From IMG/VR virus record IMGVR_UViG_3300036985_004568, positions 1-64,000 of that record: a stretch of DNA of 64,000 nucleotides; one strand, 5' to 3'. Shown here in pieces: positions 20,767 to 27,576 of the stretch. The notes beneath the pieces were generated by a model, which saw only the letters and a list, made by a program, of their open reading frames with translations, had not been told where the DNA came from and did not search any database. Within the stretch, counting starts at the first letter, position 1. Every line of letters starts with the position of its first letter. The position numbers and the translations under genes were made by a program. The DNA is from a virus.

Positions 20767-21925
20767 TAGCAAAATGAACCCTAAAGTTAAATTAGTTTTT
20801 GGACTATCCATATTGACTTATTTTCAACAGGGAGTTGAGGGACTTCCTGCGCAAGGTCTATTCGTGTTCATGAAGACTAAGCTTGGCATGACTCCCCAGG
20901 CTATTATGTGGTTTGGCACATTTATTGGAATAGCATGGCTTATAAAGCCCGTTTTGGGGGCAATTATTGACAGGTTCTTTGGCAAAAAATGGTGGTATTT
21001 TGGGGCTGTTTTGCTAAGTATGGTAACTTGTGCCTTCTTAGCTAAATTAAGCCTACCTATCATCTTCCTAGGATGTTTACTGGCCCTTTTAAGCACTGCT
21101 GCCAGTATCCGGGATATATCTGTAGATGGAATTGCAGTATGTGCTGGTAAAGCTAATGGTATCTGTGACAAACTACAATCTGTACAGTGGATCGCGGTTA
21201 CAGTAGGTAGTCTCTTGGTAGGTATAGGGGGAGGTTATATTGCACAATATTTACCCTATCAAGTAGGATTTATGATATTGATTCCAATATATGCTTTAGC
21301 TGGTTGCCTAATTTTAAAATATAAACCTGAAGCGGAGCAAACCAAAGTAACTTTTGGATCAGTATTGGTGTTATTTAAAGATAAACGGTTTATTCTAACG
21401 TGCTTATTTATCTTTCTATATAAATATAGCCCTTCATTTGGTACTCCCTTGGGATTTATTATTCGGGATAAGTTTAAGTGGTCAGAAATATTTATTGGAT
21501 TTCTTGGAACAATAACTGCAGTGATGAGTATCATTGGAGCCTTAATATATTATAGAATTTCTAAAAAGATAGACCCCAAGAAATGGATTACTATTTCCAT
21601 CTGGTTAGGGGCAATTACTACATTACTGTACCTTTACTATACTCGTTATACTGCAGTAGGTTATGATGTAGTATTTAGTTTAACTGGAATGTTTTTTCAT
21701 CTAATAATTATGTCTTGGATGGCGGAGAATTCAGTAACTGGACTAGAAACTACATCGTTTGCAACCCTTTGTGCCATTAGTAATTTAGCAGGAACGGCTG
21801 GAAGTGCATCGGGAGCATGGTTACTTCCAATTATAGGACTACCCGGATTAATTATTCTATCAGCAGCTACGTCATTTTTATGCTTACCTTTAGCACCGAT
21901 TATATTTAGAAAGAATAATGAATAA
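20756..21925 (+). CDS. MFS transporter, BT1 / folate-biopterin-like
   Basis: 389 residues with about 11-12 hydrophobic helices. The opening Y-F-Q-Q-G-V-E-G-L-P-A-Q-G, L-G-M-T-P-Q-A and W-L-I-K-P-V-L-G-A-I-I-D resembles the BT1 branch of the major facilitator superfamily (folate, biopterin and related solutes), where K-P and a D in loop 2-3 are typical. Located in the inner membrane. The substrate is not determinable by eye. A full-length nutrient transporter is unusual in a phage and could maintain uptake in infected cells. The start overlaps the preceding gene and lacks a clear ribosome binding site. Confidence 0.76.
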   Translation: MNSNSKMNPKVKLVFGLSILTYFQQGVEGLPAQGLFVFMKTKLGMTPQAIMWFGTFIGIAWLIKPVLGAIIDRFFGKKWWYFGAVLLSMVTCAFLAKLSLPIIFLGCLLALLSTAASIRDISVDGIAVCAGKANGICDKLQSVQWIAVTVGSLLVGIGGGYIAQYLPYQVGFMILIPIYALAGCLILKYKPEAEQTKVTFGSVLVLFKDKRFILTCLFIFLYKYSPSFGTPLGFIIRDKFKWSEIFIGFLGTITAVMSIIGALIYYRISKKIDPKKWITISIWLGAITTLLYLYYTRYTAVGYDVVFSLTGMFFHLIIMSWMAENSVTGLETTSFATLCAISNLAGTAGSASGAWLLPIIGLPGLIILSAATSFLCLPLAPIIFRKNNE

Positions 21926-22109
21926 ATTTGTTATTGGGGATTTTGTTTCATCCTGTCCCCATAATACTCGTTCTAATTTTATGCCTGGGGTTGGGGAGGT
22001 AATAGCGATATTCAAATTAGATAAGACCCCTACTCTTTACGTTTGTGAACACAATACTAACTACTTCTTATATGAGGAAGACCAAATATATCTTTATGAT
22101 CCATATTAG
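21918..22109 (+). CDS. Small beta-barrel-like protein with tail-like end
   Basis: 63 residues. K-F-V-I-G-D-F-V-S-S-C-P-H opening, G-V-G-E-V-I-A-I-F strand, T-L-Y-V-C-E-H and ending E-E-D-Q-I-Y-L-Y-D-P-Y. Resembles the barrel branch of the tail family; the end is a loose match only. Overlaps the transporter gene by eight bases. Confidence 0.6.
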   Translation: MNKFVIGDFVSSCPHNTRSNFMPGVGEVIAIFKLDKTPTLYVCEHNTNYFLYEEDQIYLYDPY

Positions 22110-22119
22110 GGGGGGTATA

Positions 22120-22686
22120 ATGAAAATCTGGTTTACAGCGGACTGCCACTTCTTCCATTATAATATTATAAAGTACTGTAAGCGTCCTTTTAACTCTATG
22201 GACGAGATGAACTTAGTGATGATAAAGAATTGGAACTCTAGGGTAAAAAAAGAAGATACTATATTCATAGTGGGTGACTTTATATTCACAAATAGTCCTG
22301 GTGGTAAGCCCGGGGAAGGGGCTCCTATTAATGTACCTACTTTTATGTCCTTACTCAATGGTAATAAAATATTTATAGAGGGCAATCATGATAAAAATAA
22401 TCACACTAATAGCCATATTCAGAAATTAGTTCTAGACTATGGTGGACGAAAGTTAAATTTAGTGCACAATCCTGACCATGCGGATTATAGATATGATATT
22501 AATTTAACTGGGCATGTGCATGAAAAATGGGAAATAAATAGGTATAGGAACGGAGAGTTATTTACTGATTGTATAAATGTTGGTATGGATGTATGGAATT
22601 TCCTGCCAGTAAATTGGGAAGAACTTAATAGTCGATACGCAAAATGGTTGAAATTAAATGGAACATGCACAAGATTTGGTATATAA
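22120..22686 (+). CDS. Calcineurin-like metallophosphoesterase
   Basis: 188 residues from ATG 22120; the frame to 22045 lies in the previous gene. Metal ligands in order: T-A-D-C-H-F-F-H-x-N, V-G-D-F near residue 50, G-N-H-D near 88, H-N-P near 113 and G-H-V-H near 130. Fits the small phage/bacterial phosphoesterase family with two-metal catalysis; possible substrates include phosphoesters of nucleotides or RNA. The exact substrate is not visible. A copy of the 16-nt element overlaps its last codons. Confidence 0.82.
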   Translation: MKIWFTADCHFFHYNIIKYCKRPFNSMDEMNLVMIKNWNSRVKKEDTIFIVGDFIFTNSPGGKPGEGAPINVPTFMSLLNGNKIFIEGNHDKNNHTNSHIQKLVLDYGGRKLNLVHNPDHADYRYDINLTGHVHEKWEINRYRNGELFTDCINVGMDVWNFLPVNWEELNSRYAKWLKLNGTCTRFGI

Positions 22687-22693
22687 TATATAG
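22678..22693 (+). promoter_or_regulatory. 16-nt promoter-like element (exact copy)
   Basis: GGTATATAATATATAG, followed at once by TAGGAGG and the ATG at 22706. Contains a consensus -10 but no -35 at 17 bases. Identical to the copies at 25826, 35854 and 44351. Confidence 0.7.
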
Positions 22694-22705
22694 TAGGAGG
22701 CGTAC

Positions 22706-22879
22706 ATGAGTGAATTCAAGTACAAAAATGGAGCAAAGTTAGTATTTGGCCTATTTATTTTATCATTATTAATTATTATTGGCTGTGGTACGCTCAGTCA
22801 GTATGATATTGATAGTGCTAAAAAGAGGATTGATAGAGATAAACAGCCCCAAGCACCCTTTAGCATACCTAAAGAATAA
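22706..22879 (+). CDS. Small lipoprotein
   Basis: 57 residues behind GTAGGAGG. A hydrophobic helix ends I-I-I-G-C-G, a plausible lipobox with Cys near residue 27, followed by a charged tail with a Pro-rich end. It could be an outer-membrane spanin-like subunit if the host is Gram-negative; this is only inference. Stop and next start share one base pair boundary (TAAATG). Confidence 0.6.
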   Translation: MSEFKYKNGAKLVFGLFILSLLIIIGCGTLSQYDIDSAKKRIDRDKQPQAPFSIPKE

Positions 22880-23137
22880 ATGACCATACCCATAATAGCA
22901 CTATATGGACTCATCGGTTTTAGTTATGGTATATGCAAATTCTTTACTAGTCCAAATGTGCAATACACTCTGTGTGATGCTCTCTTCAGTGTATTATTTG
23001 GGGGAGTAATAGTTTTAGTTGGCTTACTAGTTTTTATTATAGAAGTACTAATAAATTTATTTATTTGGTTAAATAGGTTAGTAATAGTTGAAAAGGATAA
23101 TAAAGCAGCTATTATAAAGTGCTCAAAAAGGAAATAA
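22880..23137 (+). CDS. Membrane protein with two helices
   Basis: 85 residues starting directly after the lipoprotein stop. Hydrophobic segments near residues 3-20 and 35-68, the latter long enough for two passes, then a basic end (IIKCSKRK). Neighbour of the lipoprotein and the membrane protein at 23375, so this may be a lysis or envelope cluster; no family recognised. Confidence 0.6.
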   Translation: MTIPIIALYGLIGFSYGICKFFTSPNVQYTLCDALFSVLFGGVIVLVGLLVFIIEVLINLFIWLNRLVIVEKDNKAAIIKCSKRK

Positions 23138-23138
23138 T

Positions 23139-23366
23139 ATGGGACAACGCTCTGATTGTTGTATGGCTAAAGTGAACATTGTTGGAGATACAGATCCACA
23201 TTATGTTTGTCGTAAATGTAAACAGTCCTGTCACATTATTATGAAAGTACGTAAAGACTGGGGACTTAATCCTAGTACTCAGGTACTACCTACGAAGAAA
23301 AGAAATAAAAGATTTAGATTAACCCCCAAAGAAGAACGAGAAATTAGGCGAGATCTATTCTATTAG
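23139..23366 (+). CDS. Zinc-finger protein with tail-like end
   Basis: 75 residues. S-D-C-C-M-A near the N-terminus and V-C-R-K-C-K near residue 27 give four Cys for one zinc. The end R-F-R-L-T-P-K-E-E-R-E-I-R-R-D-L-F-Y contains the L-T-P-K-E element and a terminal Tyr, linking it to the tail family. Confidence 0.7.
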   Translation: MGQRSDCCMAKVNIVGDTDPHYVCRKCKQSCHIIMKVRKDWGLNPSTQVLPTKKRNKRFRLTPKEEREIRRDLFY

Positions 23367-23374
23367 GAGGTACT

Positions 23375-24076
23375 ATGAATGAATTAATGGTAGCAGTCAT
23401 TGGAGTAGTGAGTGCAGTCCTTGGGGCCCTCCTATTCCCTATAATTAAAGGATTTATTATGTCCGCTGGAACGAAGGTAATAAAGGAAAAGTTGGGGGTA
23501 GAGGTGAAGAATACCTATACTGGTAGTACACTATTGGCTAAAGTTAAGTATGACCTTCAGCCAATTAAGTTCCTAACTACCTCAATCCGGACCTTGGCAT
23601 TAGCTGCAGCAATAGCAGGAGCAGTATACGGGATTGGATTTTGGAGAGGGCAGGTAAATAAACCAGTCCACTTTAATCTTCAGGGTAAAGAGGCCACTAT
23701 TAAATTAAATGAGCATTTTCTTAAGATACTTTCTGATGGCACTGCACAGGTAATAGATAAACAAGGTAAGGTTTTAAAAGTTATACGTCCTAAGGATATT
23801 CCTGAATTAGAGAGAGAATTAAGGCCAATGGGATTTGAGTTTAAGCCAATAATGGTAATGGGGTTAGGGGTTGGGACGCTAGTAAAGTATGAGGCGGGAC
23901 TTGGGGTATCAGTATTTAAGTTTAATAAGTTTTCCCTTAATGCATTTATAACTAATGGCGGTGCCTATGTAGGCCCAAGTTATAAATTAACGCCAAATTT
24001 TGATGCTTTAGTTGGCGTAGGTAAGGACTATCAAATGGGTACCCGTGTATTTGCCGGGGGAAGGTGGAAATTTTAA
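23375..24076 (+). CDS. Membrane protein of unknown function
   Basis: 233 residues behind TAGGAGG. Hydrophobic helices near residues 4-28 and 72-92 (LALAAAIAGAVYGIGFW), a central soluble part (K-E-A-T-I-K-L-N, G-K-V-L-K-V-I-R-P-K-D-I-P) and a Gly-rich beta end with alternating hydrophobic residues (G-A-Y-V-G-P-S-Y-K-L), reminiscent of outer-membrane barrel strands. No family recognised. Confidence 0.62.
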   Translation: MNELMVAVIGVVSAVLGALLFPIIKGFIMSAGTKVIKEKLGVEVKNTYTGSTLLAKVKYDLQPIKFLTTSIRTLALAAAIAGAVYGIGFWRGQVNKPVHFNLQGKEATIKLNEHFLKILSDGTAQVIDKQGKVLKVIRPKDIPELERELRPMGFEFKPIMVMGLGVGTLVKYEAGLGVSVFKFNKFSLNAFITNGGAYVGPSYKLTPNFDALVGVGKDYQMGTRVFAGGRWKF

Positions 24077-24249
24077 TGCGCCCTAATTATGTTGATATTA
24101 TTACAAAAGGTTTAGTTTTACAGGGGTACATAGAAAAAGGCGGAAGTGACGTGTTTAGATTATTAATAAATCCCACTACTGGGCAACATATAAAAGTATT
24201 TTATACAGATTACGAGTTGAAGGAAGAAGTCATGGTGAGGGAGAGCTAA
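24076..24249 (+). CDS. Small protein of unknown function
   Basis: 57 residues from the ATG overlapping the preceding TAA (TAATG); an in-frame GTG at 24064 is less likely. A helix (VDIITKGLVLQGYI) then beta strands (GQHIKVFYTDYEL). Function unknown; coupled to its neighbours. Confidence 0.58.
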   Translation: MRPNYVDIITKGLVLQGYIEKGGSDVFRLLINPTTGQHIKVFYTDYELKEEVMVRES

Positions 24250-24837
24250 ATGGAACTTTCAATGGTAGTTACAGGAATAAAGACCATACCTTCCACTACC
24301 ACAATTGAGGAATGCATGTTGCTGTACTCATATGTTAAACAACTTCCATTAAATGCTATTATTGTGGAATTAGGCACTGGTTTAGGAAGATCAACGGCAG
24401 CTATGGCGTATGCCTGTAATGGCACAGGGCGTAAAATTTATACAATAGATAATTATTGTCAAGGTAAAAAGTTTACCCAGGAAGTGGCTGGAGAGTGGTC
24501 AGCTAGTAAAGCTAAGGAGAATCTAAGAAGACTTCACCTAGAGCAGTATATTACATTCTTAAACTATGAAACTACGGATACACAAGTCCTACATTTTATA
24601 CCTACCCCATTTGACTTTATCTTTATAGACGCGGGCCATTCCTACCAAGGAGTTATTGAGGATATCCTTCTCTGGAAACAGTATCTTAGGCCAAATGGTA
24701 TTATGTGTGGGCACGATTGGAGTTTTGCATATCCAGAAGGAATTATGGTTATTAAAGCAGTCTCCTCTACTATATTAGACCCAAGACATCCCTTTGAAGT
24801 GCAGCATAGGATTTGGAAGTTAGCGAGGTATTGGTAA
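24250..24837 (+). CDS. Class I SAM methyltransferase, Methyltransf_24-like
   Basis: 195 residues. I-V-E-L-G-T-G-L-G-R-S-T near residue 38 is the SAM-binding glycine loop; I-Y-T-I-D-N-Y near 62; D-F-I-F-I-D-A-G-H-S-Y near 120; L-R-P-N-G-I-M-C-G-H-D-W near 143. This pattern is typical of methyltransferases linked to sugar and polysaccharide biosynthesis. The adjacent pyruvyl-transferase-like gene, joined by a TAATG overlap, supports a glycan substrate (inference). Confidence 0.8.
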   Translation: MELSMVVTGIKTIPSTTTIEECMLLYSYVKQLPLNAIIVELGTGLGRSTAAMAYACNGTGRKIYTIDNYCQGKKFTQEVAGEWSASKAKENLRRLHLEQYITFLNYETTDTQVLHFIPTPFDFIFIDAGHSYQGVIEDILLWKQYLRPNGIMCGHDWSFAYPEGIMVIKAVSSTILDPRHPFEVQHRIWKLARYW

Positions 24838-25826
24838 TGGCAATTTACGCTTTCGGCGCGTTTGGAACAAATAACATAGGGGATGAGGCTATTTTTAATG
24901 GGCTCAGTGAAGAATACCCTGGTGCAATTCAGATGTATGTTAATAAAGTACCTAAGTGGGGGGCAGGAACCACACCTGCAGTATGGTACGCTGATTTTCT
25001 TACTGGAGTAAAGCATTTTGTAAAGGAGGATACATTAATTATAGGAGGAGGGGGATTATTACATAGTATGCAGGCAATAAATGATTATTATACTATGGCC
25101 CAATTGGTATTTGATGTGGGAGGTAAGGTTATTATAGAGGGGCTAGGGGCAGAAGGATTACAAACAGAATACAAACCTATTGTAAAAAACCTACTTTCTC
25201 TTGCAACACACATTTCTGTACGCACTACTACTTCTAGAGAATTATTACAGCCCCTAACAACTAAGAAGGTGGATGTTAGGGCCGATTTTGCTTATTCGAT
25301 GAAGTGGAAGCGGGCTCAATTAGGGCCCTTATTTAGAGCAAAATACATCGGTATAGTAGTAGGAGGGACCACTAATTTGCACGAATATGATGAGTTATGT
25401 GAGTTAATAAAGAAGTACTCAGTTGGTGCAACTCATTTTAATTTTTTAATTTTACCCCATTCTATATCCTATACCAACCCAATGAACAATGACCGATTAG
25501 TGGCTCAATATATTTGGTCTAATTGCGATATATACCATTCATATAGGGAAGATAGAATCAACATATTAGAATATTTACCTAGTTGCCCAGAAGATATGGT
25601 TAGTCTATATAGTGAATTGATGTATGGGGTAATTGGATGGAGATACCATTCCTTAATATTTAGTGAACTGGCTAATAAGCCAATCCTTCTAGCTGCACCT
25701 ACATTTAAGAATATGGCCTATGTTAAAGATGTTAAAAGATCCAACTTAATTGTGAAGCAAAATAACGAGACCCTCGAGCAGGCTTTTCTAAATCTTATAC
25801 CTTTACTGGCAGTTGAGCAGTTTTAG
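24837..25826 (+). CDS. Polysaccharide pyruvyl transferase family protein
   Basis: 329 residues from ATG 24837; the upstream frame lies in the previous gene. N-terminal G-A-F-G-T-N-N-I-G-D-E-A-I, then L-I-I-G-G-G-G-L-L near residue 66, S-V-R-T-T-T-S near 125 and the C-terminal R-Y-H-S-L-I-F-S near 272, which are the hallmarks of the PS_pyruv_trans family (CsaB-like GT-B fold). Such enzymes add ketal pyruvate to wall polysaccharides or make related glycan changes. In a phage it may modify the host surface to block superinfection or alter fibres (inference). Confidence 0.82.
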   Translation: MAIYAFGAFGTNNIGDEAIFNGLSEEYPGAIQMYVNKVPKWGAGTTPAVWYADFLTGVKHFVKEDTLIIGGGGLLHSMQAINDYYTMAQLVFDVGGKVIIEGLGAEGLQTEYKPIVKNLLSLATHISVRTTTSRELLQPLTTKKVDVRADFAYSMKWKRAQLGPLFRAKYIGIVVGGTTNLHEYDELCELIKKYSVGATHFNFLILPHSISYTNPMNNDRLVAQYIWSNCDIYHSYREDRINILEYLPSCPEDMVSLYSELMYGVIGWRYHSLIFSELANKPILLAAPTFKNMAYVKDVKRSNLIVKQNNETLEQAFLNLIPLLAVEQF

Positions 25827-25841
25827 GTATATAATATATAG
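25826..25841 (+). promoter_or_regulatory. 16-nt promoter-like element (exact copy)
   Basis: GGTATATAATATATAG beginning at the last base of the preceding stop codon, 59 bases before the ATG at 25885, the longest leader of the six copies. No -35 box at the usual distance. Confidence 0.7.
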
Positions 25842-25884
25842 TAAGTACTACTATTTTTAACAAACAACTAACTAGGAGGTTAAG

Positions 25885-26343
25885 ATGGCAGAAGGAATTC
25901 TTCAGGAGTTAAGTGGGGAATTAGTGCGCGTTGATTCCAAATGGTATAAAGTATTACAACCACAATATGTTCCAAAAGAAATGGGAATTAAGATTTCATT
26001 TAGTACAGAGGATTCTGATCCCGGAACTATTAAGTTTATAAAGGCGTTTGTGGCAGGAGAATCAAAACCCGCAAGTAAAACCTATTCAAAACCATATGTT
26101 AAAAAGGCATATGGTGCCCCAGTTGCAGAAAAAGCCCCCTCTACATCCCCTACATCGGCTCCTACAAAACAAACCGGATATGGTAGTGCCGAAGATGTAA
26201 AGGGTAAAGAAGTTGGCTGTGCTATAGGAGCTGCAGCTGAAATATTATCTGGTAGTCAAGAGGCCACTTCTGTTATTTTAGTTAAGATGAAACAGTTGGT
26301 TGAGGGGATCTTAGCTATATCAAAGGAATTTAAGGCAAAATAA
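25885..26343 (+). CDS. Phage protein with linker and C-terminal helix, possibly OB-fold
   Basis: 152 residues behind TAGGAGG. Residues 1-65 are beta-rich (G-E-L-V-R-V-D-S-K-W-Y-K-V-L, I-K-F-I-K-A-F-V), then a Pro-, Ser- and Ala-rich linker (70-105) and a helical end starting K-G-K-E-V-G-C-A-I-G-A-A-A-E-I-L. The layout resembles small phage single-strand binding proteins, but no diagnostic motif is seen. First gene after a 16-nt element. Confidence 0.6.
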   Translation: MAEGILQELSGELVRVDSKWYKVLQPQYVPKEMGIKISFSTEDSDPGTIKFIKAFVAGESKPASKTYSKPYVKKAYGAPVAEKAPSTSPTSAPTKQTGYGSAEDVKGKEVGCAIGAAAEILSGSQEATSVILVKMKQLVEGILAISKEFKAK

Positions 26344-26344
26344 A

Positions 26345-26593
26345 ATGGAAAAGCAGATAACTATAAAAGTCTGTGATAGATGTACTTGCAAGACTCCCAA
26401 GCGGGCATCCGTGCAGTGTATTATCTGCAAACGTGATGTCTGCTCGGAACATAGGAGTTACAATGATTTCTTCCAGGAGCTATGTAGTGAATGTAGTAAT
26501 GCAATAGAAGGGCTTAAACCAGCACAGAGGGCGCATTTACAGCGGCAAATGGCGGATATATTAGCCCCAATTGTAGTTGTACAAAAATTATAA
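26345..26593 (+). CDS. Zinc-finger protein
   Basis: 82 residues. C-D-R-C-T-C-K, C-I-I-C-K-R-D-V-C-S-E-H-R and C-S-E-C give at least eight Cys/His in FYVE- or RING-like order for two zinc ions in residues 9-55, then a helix with L-K-P-A-Q-R-A-H-L. Eight-ligand cross-brace fingers are rare in phages. Function unknown. Confidence 0.68.
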   Translation: MEKQITIKVCDRCTCKTPKRASVQCIICKRDVCSEHRSYNDFFQELCSECSNAIEGLKPAQRAHLQRQMADILAPIVVVQKL

Positions 26594-26602
26594 AATACTT
26601 TG

Positions 26603-26630
26603 TTGATTATTTTAGAATATATGTTATACT
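26603..26630 (+). promoter_or_regulatory. Sigma-70-type promoter, copy 2 of a duplicated pair
   Basis: TTGATT at 26603-26608, 16-base spacer, TATACT at 26625-26630 with TGT in front. Matches the promoter at 8755-8782 at all but one of about 30 positions. It heads the operon starting with the small gene at 26653 and the sigma-like gene. Confidence 0.8.
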
Positions 26631-26652
26631 TGTCTAGGAAAGGGAAACTAGC

Positions 26653-26820
26653 ATGAGACTATTGGGTAGGACTGCCACAGATGTTATTAAGCGGGGGCTA
26701 CTTGAGGGAAAGAACTCAATTCAACTATTCCTCATGGTTAAAGATGAATTTCCCCGTTATTCTGACAAGGCGTTGAGAAAACTCATATCAGTCCATAAAG
26801 CTAGGTTCTTAAAAAAATAG
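26653..26820 (+). CDS. Small basic helix-turn-helix-like protein
   Basis: 55 residues, ATG 23 bases after the promoter; the ribosome binding site (AGGAAAGGGAAA) is moderate. Sequence T-A-T-D-V-I-K-R-G-L-L-E-G-K-N-S-I-Q-L-F and then Y-S-D-K-A-L-R-K-L-I suggests two helix pairs like a compact DNA-binding domain. Being first in the transcript with a sigma-like gene next to it, a regulatory role is plausible. Confidence 0.55.
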   Translation: MRLLGRTATDVIKRGLLEGKNSIQLFLMVKDEFPRYSDKALRKLISVHKARFLKK

Positions 26821-26827
26821 GAGCAAT

Positions 26828-27208
26828 ATGAAGACAAAGGTACAAGTTAAAACCATTGATTCAATTGTATCCGCTCTCCGAAACAAGAATAATGTAACTA
26901 ACCAGGAATATCAGAAAGTTTATAGGCACTGTAAACGGGTATCTGGTAGAGCGTTTGACCATTACGGGATGAATTCCATTGTGTATAATCCTAGTGTTAA
27001 GGAAGACATAATTGAAGATATAGCCACCATATCCTTAGTTAAGGCCATTAAAGGATATAATCCCAATAAAAATGCTAAATTTTTTACTTATTACTTTAAT
27101 AAAGTACGTTCCTACACAAGAGCACATGCAGGAAAGGCCTATCGTAGAAGGAGCCTCCTTAATGCATCGAGTTTAGACGAGTATACTAAAGAAGGTCAGG
27201 ACGATTAA
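26828..27208 (+). CDS. Sigma-70 region 2-like transcription factor
   Basis: 126 residues. The segment K-E-D-I-I-E-D-I-A-T-I-S-L-V-K-A-I-K-G-Y-N-P-N-K-N-A-K-F-F at residues 58-86 followed by T-Y-Y-F-N-K-V-R-S-Y matches sigma region 2.1-2.4 (D-L-x-Q-E-x-x-x-G-L-x-x-A-x-x-x-F-D-P-x-x-G-x-x-F-x-T-Y). No region 4 is present, as in T4 gp55 and other minimal late sigma factors. Would bind host RNA polymerase core and recognise a -10-only promoter; the 16-nt element is the obvious candidate target. Overlaps the next gene (TAATG). Confidence 0.68.
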   Translation: MKTKVQVKTIDSIVSALRNKNNVTNQEYQKVYRHCKRVSGRAFDHYGMNSIVYNPSVKEDIIEDIATISLVKAIKGYNPNKNAKFFTYYFNKVRSYTRAHAGKAYRRRSLLNASSLDEYTKEGQDD

Positions 27209-27576
27209 TGCGCCTACTCATATGTGGAGACCGTAACTGGAAAAATAAGGAATTAATCTTAAATGTTATTAGGGCTATAAGACCTAAGCCTAAAGTTGTA
27301 ATATGTGGTGGTGCCAGTGGCGCTGACACTCTTGCAAAAGAAGTGGCTCTAGAGTTGGGGATTCCAGTTAAAGAATTTATGGCAAATTGGGCACAGTTTG
27401 GTAAGGCAGCTGGCCCAATGCGAAATAAACAAATGTTGCAAGAAGGCAAGCCCACGTATGTTATTGCCTTTCATGATGATATAAAGAACTCTAAAGGTAC
27501 GGCTCATATGCTTTACATTTCTAAGTATTATAAAATACGTACAACTTTATATACTACGAGAGGAATTGAAAAATGA
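27208..27576 (+). CDS. SLOG-domain protein, YspA/DUF2493-like
   Basis: 122 residues. L-L-I-C-G-D-R-N-W opening, I-C-G-G-A-S-G-A-D near residue 33 (nucleotide-binding loop), F-M-A-N-W-A-Q-F-G-K-A-A-G-P-M-R-N near 60-76 and V-I-A-F-H-D near 86. Matches the cpYpsA-related SLOG family, Rossmann-like proteins thought to bind nucleotides or NAD-derived ligands and often tied to phage-host conflict. Exact ligand unknown. Coupled to the primase-helicase by a four-base overlap. Confidence 0.82.
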   Translation: MRLLICGDRNWKNKELILNVIRAIRPKPKVVICGGASGADTLAKEVALELGIPVKEFMANWAQFGKAAGPMRNKQMLQEGKPTYVIAFHDDIKNSKGTAHMLYISKYYKIRTTLYTTRGIEK

